Origin: Avena insularis
Lineage: Eukaryota; Streptophyta; Magnoliopsida; Poales; Poaceae
DNA length: 64,000 nt
Reading direction: 5' to 3'
Assembly: GCA_023614405.1 (NCBI GenBank)
Contig: CM042694.1
Location: 354,472,010 to 354,536,009 of the forward strand
Position 1 is the stretch's first letter. The number at the start of each line of letters is the position of its first letter. The notes under the pieces were generated by a model. That model saw nothing but the letters and a program-made list of their open reading frames with translations, searched no databases and was not told the DNA's origin. This document shows positions 47,296 to 58,410 of this stretch, one piece after another. The position numbers and the translations under genes are program-made.

Positions 47296-48780
47296 AATTA
47301 TGATACTTACTAGTTTTCAGCTCTCATTACCCCTATCATAGGCATCTTTAGGTGATTATGGTTAAAGTGATCAAATATGAGGATATGCATTGACAAGTTG
47401 TAAATTGAGAATCTCATGTCCCTTGAATACGAGGGCCGCTCCTCATGCTACTCAAGTTTAGTCACCGGTAAGTTCTTGTCATTGTAAGCATATGTGTATC
47501 ATAGAGAACCGCCAACGGGGTACCCCTTGCTCGATGATACGGAAGAATCCCCATATAAAAATGACAAGGCAAGCAGAAAACAAGTATCTCAGCAATCTTC
47601 TTATTTACCATGGGAATATGGTGCTTTTTTTTCCCTCTTTCCTCCTTTCATAATATCTATTTTTTTCTCTTTTTCTCAATCTCTATCTCTTTTTTTATAA
47701 GAAGAATGCTTCGTAGATACTCGTTATGGTTACGCTGCAGGTTTCCACCATGTCAGCATGGATTAGACCGGTGGCCCAGGCGTTTCTCTAACACACATGC
47801 ATAAATCCATGGACTTACAAGCTCCCCTTTCATTTCACACTGACGACATCCATAGACAAAAGAACATGATATCAACTAGGTACAAAGTACCCGTGCAATG
47901 TTGAAAGTGTTCCCCATGATAGCATGGTTCTGCTAATTCAAAACTTACAAAGCGCAAGCATATACGCAACATAGATGTGCACAATGGTTCAAGTTTATTA
48001 AGTGCAAGAAAGTAAAGGGTGCCATCAAGTTCGTGAGATCTTTAATCACTAATATTCAGATAACAAGTTTAATTTGGGAGGTAGATAAAACAAGAATTTA
48101 CTTGGAATAGCAATAATGCTACTAGGTAGGTATGGTGGACACAAATGGCGTGGGTTTTGGTTTAAAGGAGTTGGATGCACGAGAAGAATACCCTCTCAGT
48201 ACAGGTTTTTGGCTAGCAAGGCTGGGTAGCAAGTATAAGAGTTGAAGGAAACAAACAAACAAACATACAAGTGATAAAGGCAAACATGCAATCTTCCTTG
48301 GAAGCACAAAAGATCTTAACTAGAGAATACTAAACTTATGAGCAAATCAAGAAAGAAAGATGATGAAATTATTTTTCTTTAAAGGTACTTTTATCTTTTC
48401 TTTCAACTCTCAAAAATAGTGTTGCTACTGACCGAGCCAGGTTTGCCAAAACCAACTAAATTAACTCAATGATCCCAAAGTGATACCAATACTAACAACA
48501 AGATCAATCATATAACCACGAATTGAAAACTAATATAAGCTATGCAAAAGAGTAAATGATAGAACTTCTCATTAATATTCCATAACGGCAACTCACACCA
48601 AGGGATACATATCTAACGAGAGAGGGGACACTTCCATAATGCAAACCATCCTACATAATAACTCCTCTATTCATGATATGACACTACTAAAAAGGTAAAA
48701 AGATTGAAGATAGTGATGTGATACCGCGACACTCCCCCAAGCTTGAAACAAACCAAAGGGATGCCAAACCTGATGACGAA
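47296..48780. other. Element C 3' non-coding internal region
   Basis: This is the close counterpart of 4619-6093 in element A. AT-rich, no gene. Confidence 0.7.
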
Positions 48781-49252
48781 TTACTCCTTAGGTGGTAGTG
48801 GTGGTATCCTCTCGATGAGCGTCTTGACCAACTTCCCCAAGTCCTCAATCTCGAAGGTGAGATTACGAATCAATTGTGAGTTTTTCTCAATGCGTCTCAT
48901 GATCATGTCGTGTTGAGAATTCCATCTCTTGCTATTCTTTCCCCACTCTTCCTCCTTGGAGTCTTCTTTTCCTGCATTGGTTATGGATAAAGGTATGGAA
49001 GGGATTCTTGGTGTGTGGAGGAAGTGACCGTGGACCCAAACTGTGATGGGGAGCTTTCCCCCTAGTCTGCATCCGTGCAGTCCTTCTAAACTTGGCGGGT
49101 TTTTTCACCACTCCAATACTTGCAATGGTAGTGCCGGTGTGCGGATGTTGGCCTTGCTCCTCTTCACCTTCACTCTTGATCTCCTTCTCCTTCCCGGGGT
49201 CTTGGAGGTCTTCCTCCATGGGCTCCTTCCCTTTATCCTTGGTGGACACCAT
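48781..49252 (-). pseudogene. Element C ORF3, long form
   Basis: It starts at 49252 with the same KGKEPMEEDLQDP block as element A. The middle is long and charged (KEKEIKSEGEEE), and after a frameshift near 48950-48990 it has a helical, probably coiled-coil stretch (IRNLTFEIEDLGKLVKTL) and the Pro-rich end IPPLPPKE. It is nearly twice as long as the element A copy. No known domain is recognised. TATA and an inverted repeat lie upstream (49350-49483). Confidence 0.5.
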
Positions 49253-49349
49253 TGTGCTTCTAAGCCTTCAAAGAGTATGTCCTGGCAGAAACAGATCGAA
49301 ACAAAAACACGACGAGAACACGATATACGAACCTCGGGGGATCTGGGGG

Positions 49350-49483
49350 TTATATATTACAAAGTTTCATATCAAAAGGAAGGTACTGGGAGAAAACAAG
49401 TCGGAGGCGGAGTCCGGGGTGGACTCACCACCTGGTGGTGCGGCCAGGGGTGGGCCCGCGCCATAGGGTGGTGTGAGCCACCC
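49350..49483 (-). promoter_or_regulatory. Candidate internal promoter of element C ORF3
   Basis: On the minus strand an inverted repeat (49417-49483; arms GGGTGG.CTCACCACC and GGTGGTGTGAGCCACCC, with bulges) is followed by TAATATATAA (49350-49359), about 100 bp before the ORF3 start. The block resembles the C LTR module at 53083-53146. Confidence 0.5.
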
Positions 49484-50377
49484 TGGCTCCGTTTCTGTCC
49501 CTCTTTCGCTTCGTAGCTTTCCTTATTGACTGAAAACTACAAAAGTATAGTTGGATAGTATTTTCGCGGAACTTTTCTTACCAGAACTGTTACCTATTTG
49601 AAAACAGTCTCTGCAGGTCTCTGAATTTGGTATCTAGTAGATTCTTTCAGAGTCACCACTTGAATATCATCAATATCTTCATATTCATAAACTTACTACT
49701 TGAGTCATAAAACCCTTCTCTTCCTTATTACACCATTATCTCCACTACCTGGAAATTTTCTTTCACACAAAACTTCACATAGTTCTCATTAGCAACATTA
49801 GTATAAGTGAAGTGATAAAACCTTTTGAGTCCAACTTCAACTGAAAACCATCAAAACAAAAGCTACTGAAGCAGCTCCTTCCGAAAACCCAAAAATAATT
49901 CAAAAAGGAAATCGAATAAAGAGGCAAATACAAGAGTGGCAAAATCTGTCAAAAGAGACCAGCAGGTAAAGATCATTTTTTTCGAAAATCTTCTATTGCT
50001 CAAATAAAAAAGTACAAAACTAACGAAAGTTAAATAACAACCTAGGGCAGAAGCACAAAAAATTACAGCTCAATCCAACTTATAGAGATCTCTCACGAAT
50101 TTTTATGGTGGGGCACAAAAATCTGTTTCGGGATAGCAACTTCCCCAAATCTTACTTCTCTCTCATTAGAGGTTGATCTTGACACAAAAACCAAACAAAA
50201 CGGATAATGAGCGGTTATTACTGAAGTAATAACTTACAAGACTCAAAGAAAAAACAAACTGAAAGCAAAAACAAATTGGGTTGTCTCCCATAAAGCTCTT
50301 TCTTTATAGCCATTAAGATGGGCATGATAATTTTGAAGAAGCTCTCATAGGGATATAAATTGAAGTGAAAGAGAGCA
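49484..50377. other. Element C replaced or deleted pol region
   Basis: Where element A has RT to INT, this copy has about 0.9 kb of low-coding DNA. The left edge (about 49560-49690) still matches the element A sequence just after INT. A TTATGGGAGACAACCCAA motif (minus strand, 50276-50293) occurs as in D and E. Confidence 0.6.
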
Positions 50378-50772
50378 TTAAGAAGCAAAAACACACACAC
50401 ATTTAAGTCTAACCCACTTCCTATGCAAGGGAATTTTGTAAACAAACAAGTTGTTGAAACCAAAGGCTACTTGCATAAGAAGGCAAAAGAAGTGCAACAT
50501 AAAAACTTTCAGCATAAAACGAGGAAACTTGAGATTATTGAGATGCATAAGAACACTTTTCCCTCTTTCATAGTAACTTTCAGTATCATGCATAAACTTA
50601 ACAATATAGCTATCACAAGGACCATCATAGCAATGATCACTTATTCTAACAGAAAACACAGGAATACTAGCTCTCATAACACTACTATGTGAAACAATAT
50701 TAGAGGTATCCTTGCAAAGGATAGTGTGTCCCTCTTTTTCATATTTAGTGACAAAGTCTTTCACACTTGTTA
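50378..50772 (-). pseudogene. Element C protease remnant
   Basis: The frame begins with the spacer after gag and reaches VFSVRISDHCYDGPCD, just where element A enters the protease active site. The D-x-G-A motif and everything beyond are missing. The frame then runs into unrelated sequence (from about 50620). The breakpoint of the pol loss therefore lies at the protease active site. Confidence 0.6.
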
Positions 50773-51789
50773 TTATAGGTTCATCAACCATTTTTTATCA
50801 GGTTCAACAGTTTTATTTGTACTTTCATTAACCATACTAGCTATCATAGAATGTTCCTTTACCTTAACTGGAAAAGGCATTTTCTCAATATAAGGTTCAG
50901 GTAAAACATGATTAGCAGTATAAACTTCAGTATTTCTTGCAGGAACACTCTTAGCAATATCTTTATAAGGTTCATGATACTTATTCCACTTCTTTTTAGG
51001 CACTTCAATGTAGGAAGCAAAAGCCTTAAAATAAGAAGCAATAGCTTGAGAGTCTAGACCATAAGCATTTTTAATATTTTGAAAGTCATCAGTTCCCATA
51101 AAAGATTCAATGCATTCATAATCATAATTTATACCTGACTTTCTACCTTTGTCATTCTCCGAAGCTTCAGCACTGTCTTGAATACGGTCCAGAAGATCCC
51201 ATTTAGCTTCTTCTTCCATGCGAGTGAATGATCCAGCACAAGAAGCATCCAATAAATCTTTATCATGTAGAGGGATCCTTGCATAAAAGTTATTGATAAT
51301 AATATTGTTGGGGAGCTCATGAATGGGACATTTGAGCATTAGTAACTTCAATCTCCCCCAAGCTTGAGCTGTACTCTCTCCATCAAGAGGCCAAAAGTTG
51401 TATATTTGATTCCAATCTTTATGAATCTCACTAGGAGGATAAAATTTTGAATAAAAGAGAGGCACTATTTCCTCCCATTCTAGAGCTTGACCATTCTTCA
51501 GCAGCTTATACCATTCCTCAGCTCTTCCTTTCAGCAATAATGAGAATAACTTCTTCTTAACTTGATCTGTAGTAATACTTGCACACTTGAACAACCCGCA
51601 TAATTTGTGTATAAAGAGCAAATGATCACCGGGATGCACAGTTCCATCCCCAACATAGTAGTTATCCATAACACGATCAATAATTCTTGTAGGTATTTTG
51701 AAAACATCATTCTCAGCAGGTGGTGGCTTATCTACTACCTTAGCAGTGGTAGTAGCATTACCAAATAAGAAACTCAGCGAATTATCCAT
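50773..51789 (-). pseudogene. Element C gag
   Basis: I choose the Met of MDNSLSFLFG at 51789, as in element A. The frame is open for about 338 codons. The core LLKGRAEEWYKLL, the FYSKFYPPSEI block and KCPIHELPNN are all intact. It continues past the point where element A gag is frameshifted. The end at 50773 (KKWLMNL*) is probably an artefact of a small frameshift into the protease spacer. No CCHC knuckle is seen. Confidence 0.85.
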
Positions 51790-51875
51790 AACAAAAATAA
51801 AGCAACTAGCAGAAGTAAACAATACTCACAGTAGAAGTTTCCTTTACCAGTTCCACTCTCCAATAGCTCTTCACT

Positions 51876-51892
51876 CCCTGGCAATGGCGCCA
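51876..51892 (-). other. Element C primer binding site (decayed)
   Basis: The minus strand reads TGGCGCCATTGCCAGGG, two transitions from the tRNA-Asp consensus. It lies 11 nt from the LTR. Confidence 0.85.
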
Positions 51893-51903
51893 GAAAATAG
51901 TAT

Positions 51904-53418
51904 TGATGACCCACAAGTATAGGGGGTGTATCGCAGTATTTTTGATAAGTAAGAGTGTTGAACCCAGCGAGGAGCAGAAGGTGCTGGCTAGTGGTATGGA
52001 TCAGGAATTCTCTGCAAATACTTAGGAAACGGATTTTTAGGGGTTTTCGATAAAGCAAGTAAACAAAGTACGAGTAAATAAAAGACAGTAGGAATAAATG
52101 CAGCAAGTGGCCCAATCCTTTATGCAGCAAAGGACAAGCCAGTTGTACTACTTAAGATGACCAAACGTTCTCGAGGACACATGGGAAGACTGTCAAGTGC
52201 TTTCGCTTCATATAGTTGATTAATCTTCTCTAGCTTGCTAAGTGTTGTGTGGGTGAACCTGTGCTAATGTACCGCCCCATCCAAGACTAATACATACTTG
52301 TGATTATACCCCTTTAAACATCCGTAAGTACAAAAAAGTAATTAAGGTAGAAACCTAACCACGGCTTTAAACTCTAAGACCCTTACGTCCCTTGTGCTGT
52401 GGTTTCCTAACGGGGGTTCAGGTTTTTGTCACTCCGGCAACCCCTACGATTAGTAGCCAAATACACAATGCATTCCCCTAGGCCCATATAGGTGAAGTTT
52501 CATGTAGTCGAAGTTCACATGACACCACTAGAAGAAGTACACCACAACTTAAATATCAAACTATTGAATTTTTCTCAACACAACTCCACTACTAATAACA
52601 TGACTTCTCCCATGTCCTCAAGAACAAAATGAACTACTCACAAGACATCATATGGATCATGATCAGAGATGGAATAATTTTGTATAACAATCTGAACATA
52701 AACAATAATTCAACGGTTCACTCAATAACATCAACTACAAAGAGTAATCAACACCGGGAAAGTTTCCCCTATGAACTAATGCAAGATTCAACTCAATTGT
52801 TACAGCAATATGGAGATGGTGATGAGGGTGCTGATGGTGATGATGGTGGTGATGATGATGATGATGATCCCGATGAAGTCCAGCTTGATGGTGGTGTTGA
52901 TGGCGACGATCTCCCCTCTCTGGGAAGGAATTCCCCCGGCAGAAATCTATCTGTCGGAGAGATATTTCTCTCTCGGTGTTTTCTGCCCCGCAGAGGCGGC
53001 GGAATCTTTCTGTGGTCGCTCCCCGAGTCTTAGGGTTTCAGGAGGATGATATACGCCAGAGGGGAGAGGCTGGAGTGGGTCAGGGTGGCCACACCACCTC
53101 CTGGCGCGCCTAGGGCTACCCGCGCCAGGGGGTGGTGTGGGCCCCCTGTGGCCCATCTCCACTCCATCTTCTGGCATCCTTAGTCTTCTGGAAAAATAGG
53201 ATTTTCCGTATATTTTCACGGATTTTCTGATCTTCGCGAATTTTGCCTCCAAACAGCACCTTTTCCATCAGAATCCTGACTGCAGCGGTCCATGCTCCAA
53301 AAGTCATCAACCATGCAAAAACAGATGAAATAACATAAGTATCACCTCTCAATACGAAATATATCAATGAATAATAGTGAATTAAGACATAGAATAGTGA
53401 TGCAAAATGGACGTATCA
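51904..53418 (-). repeat. Element C 5' LTR
   Basis: 1515 bp, next to the PBS. The GAT repeat lies at 52812-52873, the inverted repeat at 53083-53146 and the TATA-like GTATATC near 53048-53054. Confidence 0.92.
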
Positions 53419-53423
53419 AAGAT

Positions 53424-54627
53424 GAATGCTATTTCACCACAAGAAAATGAAGAACTCAATGCTAAGTTGGATGAGCTCATACTAGCCGTAAAAGGTAAGG
53501 AAACCCAGGTAAGAGCCACCCCTGAAACAAATATTGAAGAAATAGACTTCATAGCTCGTAATGTTTATAACCCTTCTTGGAAGAAGAGTTACAATCCTAA
53601 CTTTCATAAACATTATTCTAGTCCTGCAGGTAATTCTAATAATAATATGAGAACTAGTAATGGTAGTCTCCAAGAAACACTTAAGTCTTTTATAGACTCG
53701 CAAAATGAGCAAAACAACATTCTTGTTAAAATAATGGAGAACCATGATGCCATGCTTGGTAAATTATCTAACCAACCTGTTAGTTTGAGAAATGATTTGT
53801 AGGCCCTCCAAGAAAGAACGAGGATCGTTGAGGCACAGCTAGGTAAGATAATTGAGAGTCAAACTCTCATTCTAGCTAAATTTGCAGGTAAAGTTGAGCC
53901 CAATCCTGTTGAAGAACTCAAAATGATGAGGTTCCAAAGGAAGGAGCCTGAAGAACTTGATTATAGTAATGCCCCTTCACCAAGCTACACCATCGAAGAC
54001 CTCGTAAAGAGGATCGACGTCAAAATTCCGGTAAGTGAAGGTAACGATGAAGCCATGTATCAACACTTTGTTGATCAAGTAGCAATTAAGGTACGCGAGC
54101 TTGAAGAGGAATACAAGAAAATCACTGAAAAGTTACCTGTTAAACTAGATGACATATTTGAGCCCACTATTAAGATAAAGATTGTGACTAATGAGATAGC
54201 TACACTTTGTGATCTAGGTGCAAGCGTCTCAACAATCCCAAAGAGTCTTTTTAACAAGTTAAATCTTGGCTCCTTTGAAATCACTAAATTAAAATTGCAT
54301 CTAGCAGATTCTACCTACAAACAAGCTGTAGGAATTAAGGAGAACACTTCAGTTTACATCAAAGGTTATCCTGCTCTAATTGACTTTGTTATTGTTAACA
54401 TGCATGAAGATACTATTGCTCCTATAATACTAGGCCGTCCTTTCTTGAGAACTGTAAAGGATTTAATTAACCTTCATGAAGGGAACATGAAGTTGCAACT
54501 GCCTTCACGAGATCCTTTTGTTATCCATTTACCCAGGAAAAAGAAAGCCAAACATGACGAGAAGGAGGCCATCACTTTGAAGGCCAATTACTTTGGAGTG
54601 GGTGTTCCACTCATCTGGCCCAAGTGA
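53424..54627 (+). pseudogene. Element D gag 3' part and protease
   Basis: Directly after element C the gag frame resumes. One TAG lies in frame at 53800-53802. A long frame (53923-54627) carries a proline/charged spacer, then a retropepsin: CDLGASVSTIPKSL (about 54210-54250) and APIILGRPFL (about 54418-54448). The reading frame ends cleanly at 54625-54627 after a GVGVPL block. Element E ends at the same place. No RT follows. Confidence 0.9.
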
Positions 54628-54922
54628 GTATCATTAAGGTCAAGCTATTGACCATAAAGGAGCGCTCCATGGGAGACAACCCATGTTAAATAAAGGTTTG
54701 AGTTAAGTTTTTAGTTTTAGTTTAAGTTCATGTTTAATAAAGAGTGTTAGAAAACTCCATTTGAGGAGAAGAAGTTCGGTAGTACTTGAAATTCTGCTTT
54801 ATTCATGCTATTGTTGGTCGATAATATTTACTATCAATTTTCTGTCATAAACAATATATATCACTAAGTTATAGTAAAAGAAATAGTTTTTGAAGAAACA
54901 TAATTTTTTTGATGCACACAGA
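54628..54922. other. Spacer after element D gag-PR
   Basis: Non-coding. It contains the palindrome CATGGGAGACAACCCATG at 54668-54685, 41 bp after the stop. Element E has the same sequence at the same distance. Confidence 0.6.
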
Positions 54923-55345
54923 GAGTTTAACGACCAACTATATGGCAGGAATAAAAATTCCGACCGTACTAGATCTTTGCCATCGACAATTTTAGTTTTA
55001 TATGTACTGAGAGTTTAACGACCAACTATATGACGGGAATAAAAATTCCGGCTGTATAGTTCTGGTCGTATAGATATCAGTGCCTCCATACAATTTCTTT
55101 TCTAATATACTGGGAGTTTAACGACCATACGGTGGGAATAAAAATTCTGGCCGTATAGATATCAATGCCTTTGTATATTTTCTTTCGTAGGGACAGACAG
55201 TTTAACGACCAACTATATGGCAGGAACATTTTGTTCCGGCCGTATAGTTGTGTGTGTATAGCTGCACCGCCAGGAGGAAACCCTAATATTTTGATAGAAC
55301 ACCAACTATACGGCCGGAACACATGTTCCACCCGTATAGTTGCGC
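54923..55345 (+). repeat. Hairpin array in element D
   Basis: The tag AGTTTAACGACC recurs at about 54924, 55012, 55115 and 55199, spacing 84-103 bp. It is followed by arms of the type AACTATATGRC and YGGCCGTATAGTT around an ATAAAAATT loop. A further hairpin at 55303-55342 has arms AACTATACGGCCGGAACA and TGTTCCACCCGTATAGTT. Decay in several arms is mostly C-to-T. The array lies between gag-PR and ORF3. Confidence 0.85.
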
Positions 55346-55732
55346 CCGTATAGTTGCGTCCGACCACAAAATCACACGGGAAGGTACCTCCAACTCCAAA
55401 ACTTCAATCCTTTTGTCTCTCTTCTACCTCCAACCTCTCTCAAAACCTCAAGAGATCTTCATCTCCACTCAATTTCGTTTGATTTCCTCGCGCACGAGTG
55501 ATCTACGTTATGTTTCTCCTCTGATCCCCCAATTACTTTTTGCAAATTCATCTTTGATCAATTGTCATTATCAATCTAAGGTGAGACCTACTATGAACCA
55601 ATTGCCATGATTTTTCTTGCCTAGATTATTATTTTGACGAGATTCTTTAGTGTTATTTGATGAGGAATATATTGTACTTACTGTGGTTGGATCAAAAAGT
55701 TTTATTTTTCCCTTTCTTCAATGTTTTAGATA
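55346..55732 (+). promoter_or_regulatory. Leader and probable intron of element D ORF3
   Basis: A CT-rich leader is followed by AAG/GTGAG (donor, 55581) and a U-rich tract ending TTTTAG (acceptor, 55729), 3 nt before the ORF3 ATG. An upstream site at 55508, homologous to the element E donor, reads TT instead of GT here. The intron would be 149 bp with the downstream donor. The acceptor is conserved with element E. Confidence 0.6.
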
Positions 55733-56766
55733 ATGAACACGAGGAGCCAAACTCGTGCTCGTGCCACCGCTAGCGCTTCTCGGACATCTGCTCAAGAACG
55801 CATTGGGATACGGTTCAGGGATGAGGCCCATCGTGATCGCTTCAACAGGATCAAGAACCATGAAGTGAAGGCCACCAAGTGGGCTTGCCCCATTATATTG
55901 AACCAACTCGGTATTTCTGATGACTTAAATTTACTTTGCAATAGAGCTGGCATGCAAAACTTTGTGTACAATGATGTACCTACTTATCGCTGCTTAACCA
56001 TTGAATTTCTAAGTTCGTTGCAAAGCACCGTTAAAAAATGGCAAGGAGAGGACACTATTTCTTTCCGTCTAATGAACAACAACTATACCTTAACATTAGA
56101 TGAATGGTGCGCATGCTTTAATTTGCCAAACAATGATATTCATGCCTTACGCGCATCCTTTACTGGCTTAAGTCCTTCCCCTGAACAATACTATAATGGA
56201 ATGAGTTTCACTACTAGAGTGAGCAAGGGGAAGAATATTCAACATCCTGGAATTCGCTGTTTGTTCTATGTTATTGTTAACACCTTGCAGGCACGTAATG
56301 AGTTCACGAGACTCAATGAGGAAGACATCCTAGTCCTTGCAAAGGCCTCTTACATCAACTGCAACCTATCACTCAACTTGGGCGCCATCCTTGTGCGCTA
56401 CTGGAGCACCAAGCCTCCCAAAGCCAAGGGCCAATCACAGGAGGAGGCATCATCACCATGCTTTCCCATGCCCTAGACATCAATCTAGGTGAGTTGCAAC
56501 CCGTGCTAGGTGAGACACGTGTTGGTTTCTCCACCTCGAGAGCCTATGGAATTCTCACTAAGAGAGGTGGTGTTTATTATCTGCATATTGCTGGAGTTGG
56601 GCATCTCTACCTCGCTCCTTTGCCTAATGGTCTTTTCTCTATCGAGGAAGGACGTTTGCTATATGACTTGCAGGTTGAGCAACACCAACCCAAGGAAGAG
56701 ATTCCAGAGGAGGATGAGGACCAAGAGGAGGAGCAAGAAGTTCCTTACCAAGAGGAGCAGCCATAA
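55733..56766 (+). pseudogene. Element D ORF3 (ATHILA ORF-like)
   Basis: The start MNTRSQTRAR is basic. Blocks are RFNRIKNHEVKATKW, CLTIEFLSSLQ, FRLMNNNYTLTLDEWC, RCLFYVIVNTLQARNEF, then after a frameshift near 56445-56470 a YLAPLPNGLFSIEEG block and an acidic Glu-rich tail. This matches what I know of the ATHILA ORF family (Pfam ATHILA). The function of this family is not established. It is the 3' ORF, preceded by its own leader and intron. Element E ORF3 is a diverged homologue. Confidence 0.75.
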
Positions 56767-58373
56767 ACCCGGTTCGCCACATACCAAGATTTCCAAGGAC
56801 TTGGAGGGACTCTGGAGAGGATGCATAGCCTCTCTTTGAACCTCCGAGAATCAACTAGTAACCTCTCAACTCAATTTGCAAATTGGAGTAATGACTTTTT
56901 TCCGCCACCACAATGATTTGAAGGGCTTGCAAAATCCTAAGCTTGGGAAAGTTTCCTCATGTATCTTTATTTGGCGTTTATTTGCTTTTATTTATTTCGA
57001 GTTTGCGTTTTTATTTGAGTTTATAAGCACTCGTGTTGGTTTCTCCAACACTTTATTTTCTAATTCTTTCTATTTGTTTTCGAGATTTTCTAGACGAGCT
57101 TTGCCGCCAATTTTCTATTCTTTAAATTCCCTCTCTTAAAATCACAAAAATATTTCTCCATTTTTCCTTATTTTCCCTCTTTATTTTCTTTACGCCTCGA
57201 GGTCTTCATATGCTTGTAGGAGAGTGATTGACTTCGAGTTTCCAAGAAGCAAATAAAAAAGAAAGAGAGAATTGGAACCAAACATGAGAGGTATTCCTTA
57301 TGACTCCCCACTTTTGAAGTTTGAGAAACCCATGCTAGTTAATAGTAAATGTTGAGATATAATATTGGTGGAGTGAGTCTTTGTATCGTAGTAAGATTTT
57401 TCGTTTGCATGGGTAATTAATTGGGTACATTTTGTTCTAGCTCTCGTAATTAACCAAGTCTTGCCAAAAATTTCTAAACAATTGTAATAAGAAAAAGTCT
57501 CACAATTGAAGGCTTGAGTGTTGTAGTGCTTAGTCTTGAAGGCTTATTTCTAGAGACACTCAACACCACTGAAAATGTTGATTGACTTGATAGCTCTCTT
57601 TAAAAGGATTTGTTTGATTGAATTAATGTTTAGCGGTTTTTGTGAGCATGCCAAAGTTTGACTTGTTAATCATAAGATTGATATATCTTTATGTGTGTCA
57701 AACTTCATGGGATGCCAACAACTCCGCTGGCCTACGAACGATCTTCACTGAGGAAACTCCTAGATTCGGCTATGAGTTAATTAAACACTTGTAGCAGCAA
57801 TGCTATAGTGGGTAAGATTCTTGGCACTCCTGGGTAGCTGTAATCATGCTGGAATCACTCCTCTGGCAATTATGAGTAATCATTATGCAAAAGGAACACA
57901 AACCTTGGTGGGACCACGAGTGTCCATCACAGCCTGATAAACTAATAAAAGTCTTTAGCATGCTCTCAATTACTTAAAAACTGAAATTCTTGAAGGACAA
58001 TAAATAGAAAAGTAGTGCTTGAAAAGTCTTGATTTATTGATGTGGGAGAATTGAGATACTCTAGTGTATATGCTTTCATGACAACTCTCACACTCTTAAT
58101 TTACATGATTATACTTTATTATTCAAAGGCAAGCCTATGAGTTGATTACTTGACATGGAATAAAGTTTACTCATTTGGATCATCCATGTTTACAATAATT
58201 TTGCCGCACTATAAGGATGCATGAAAACCGTATGATATGCTTGCCATTACTCTATCTATGCTGTAGTTTTTCAGATTTATGAAGTGGAGGAAACATGAGA
58301 CTACTAATCATGAGTAAGATCACCATCTCGTTGTTTCAGTTTAAATGCTGAGTTCCTTTTGGATTTTGGTTTT
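56767..58373. other. Element D 3' non-coding internal region
   Basis: AT-rich, about 1.6 kb, no gene. The position and length resemble those of A, C, E and I. Confidence 0.65.
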
Positions 58374-58410
58374 CTTGCTCTGGGACGATTAAGTTTAAGC
58401 TTGGGGAGGT
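58374..58410 (+). other. Pre-PPT hairpin and polypurine tract of element D
   Basis: CTTGCTCTGGGACGATTAAG (58374-58393) is a decayed form of the element I hairpin. It is followed by AAGCTTGGGGAGGT (58397-58410) directly before TGATGG of the LTR. Confidence 0.75.

Larger units (their letters stand above)
45274..53418 (-). mobile_element. Element C: pol-deleted relative of element A
   Basis: LTRs 45274-46782 and 51904-53418 flank 5.1 kb. The right side holds PBS and gag, the left side ORF3, hydrophobic frame and polypurine tract, all close to element A. PR is truncated and RT, RNase H and INT are absent. Flanks are aagac (45269-45273) versus aagat (53419-53423), a duplication with one mismatch. 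It inserted into the gag of element D. Confidence 0.92.
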
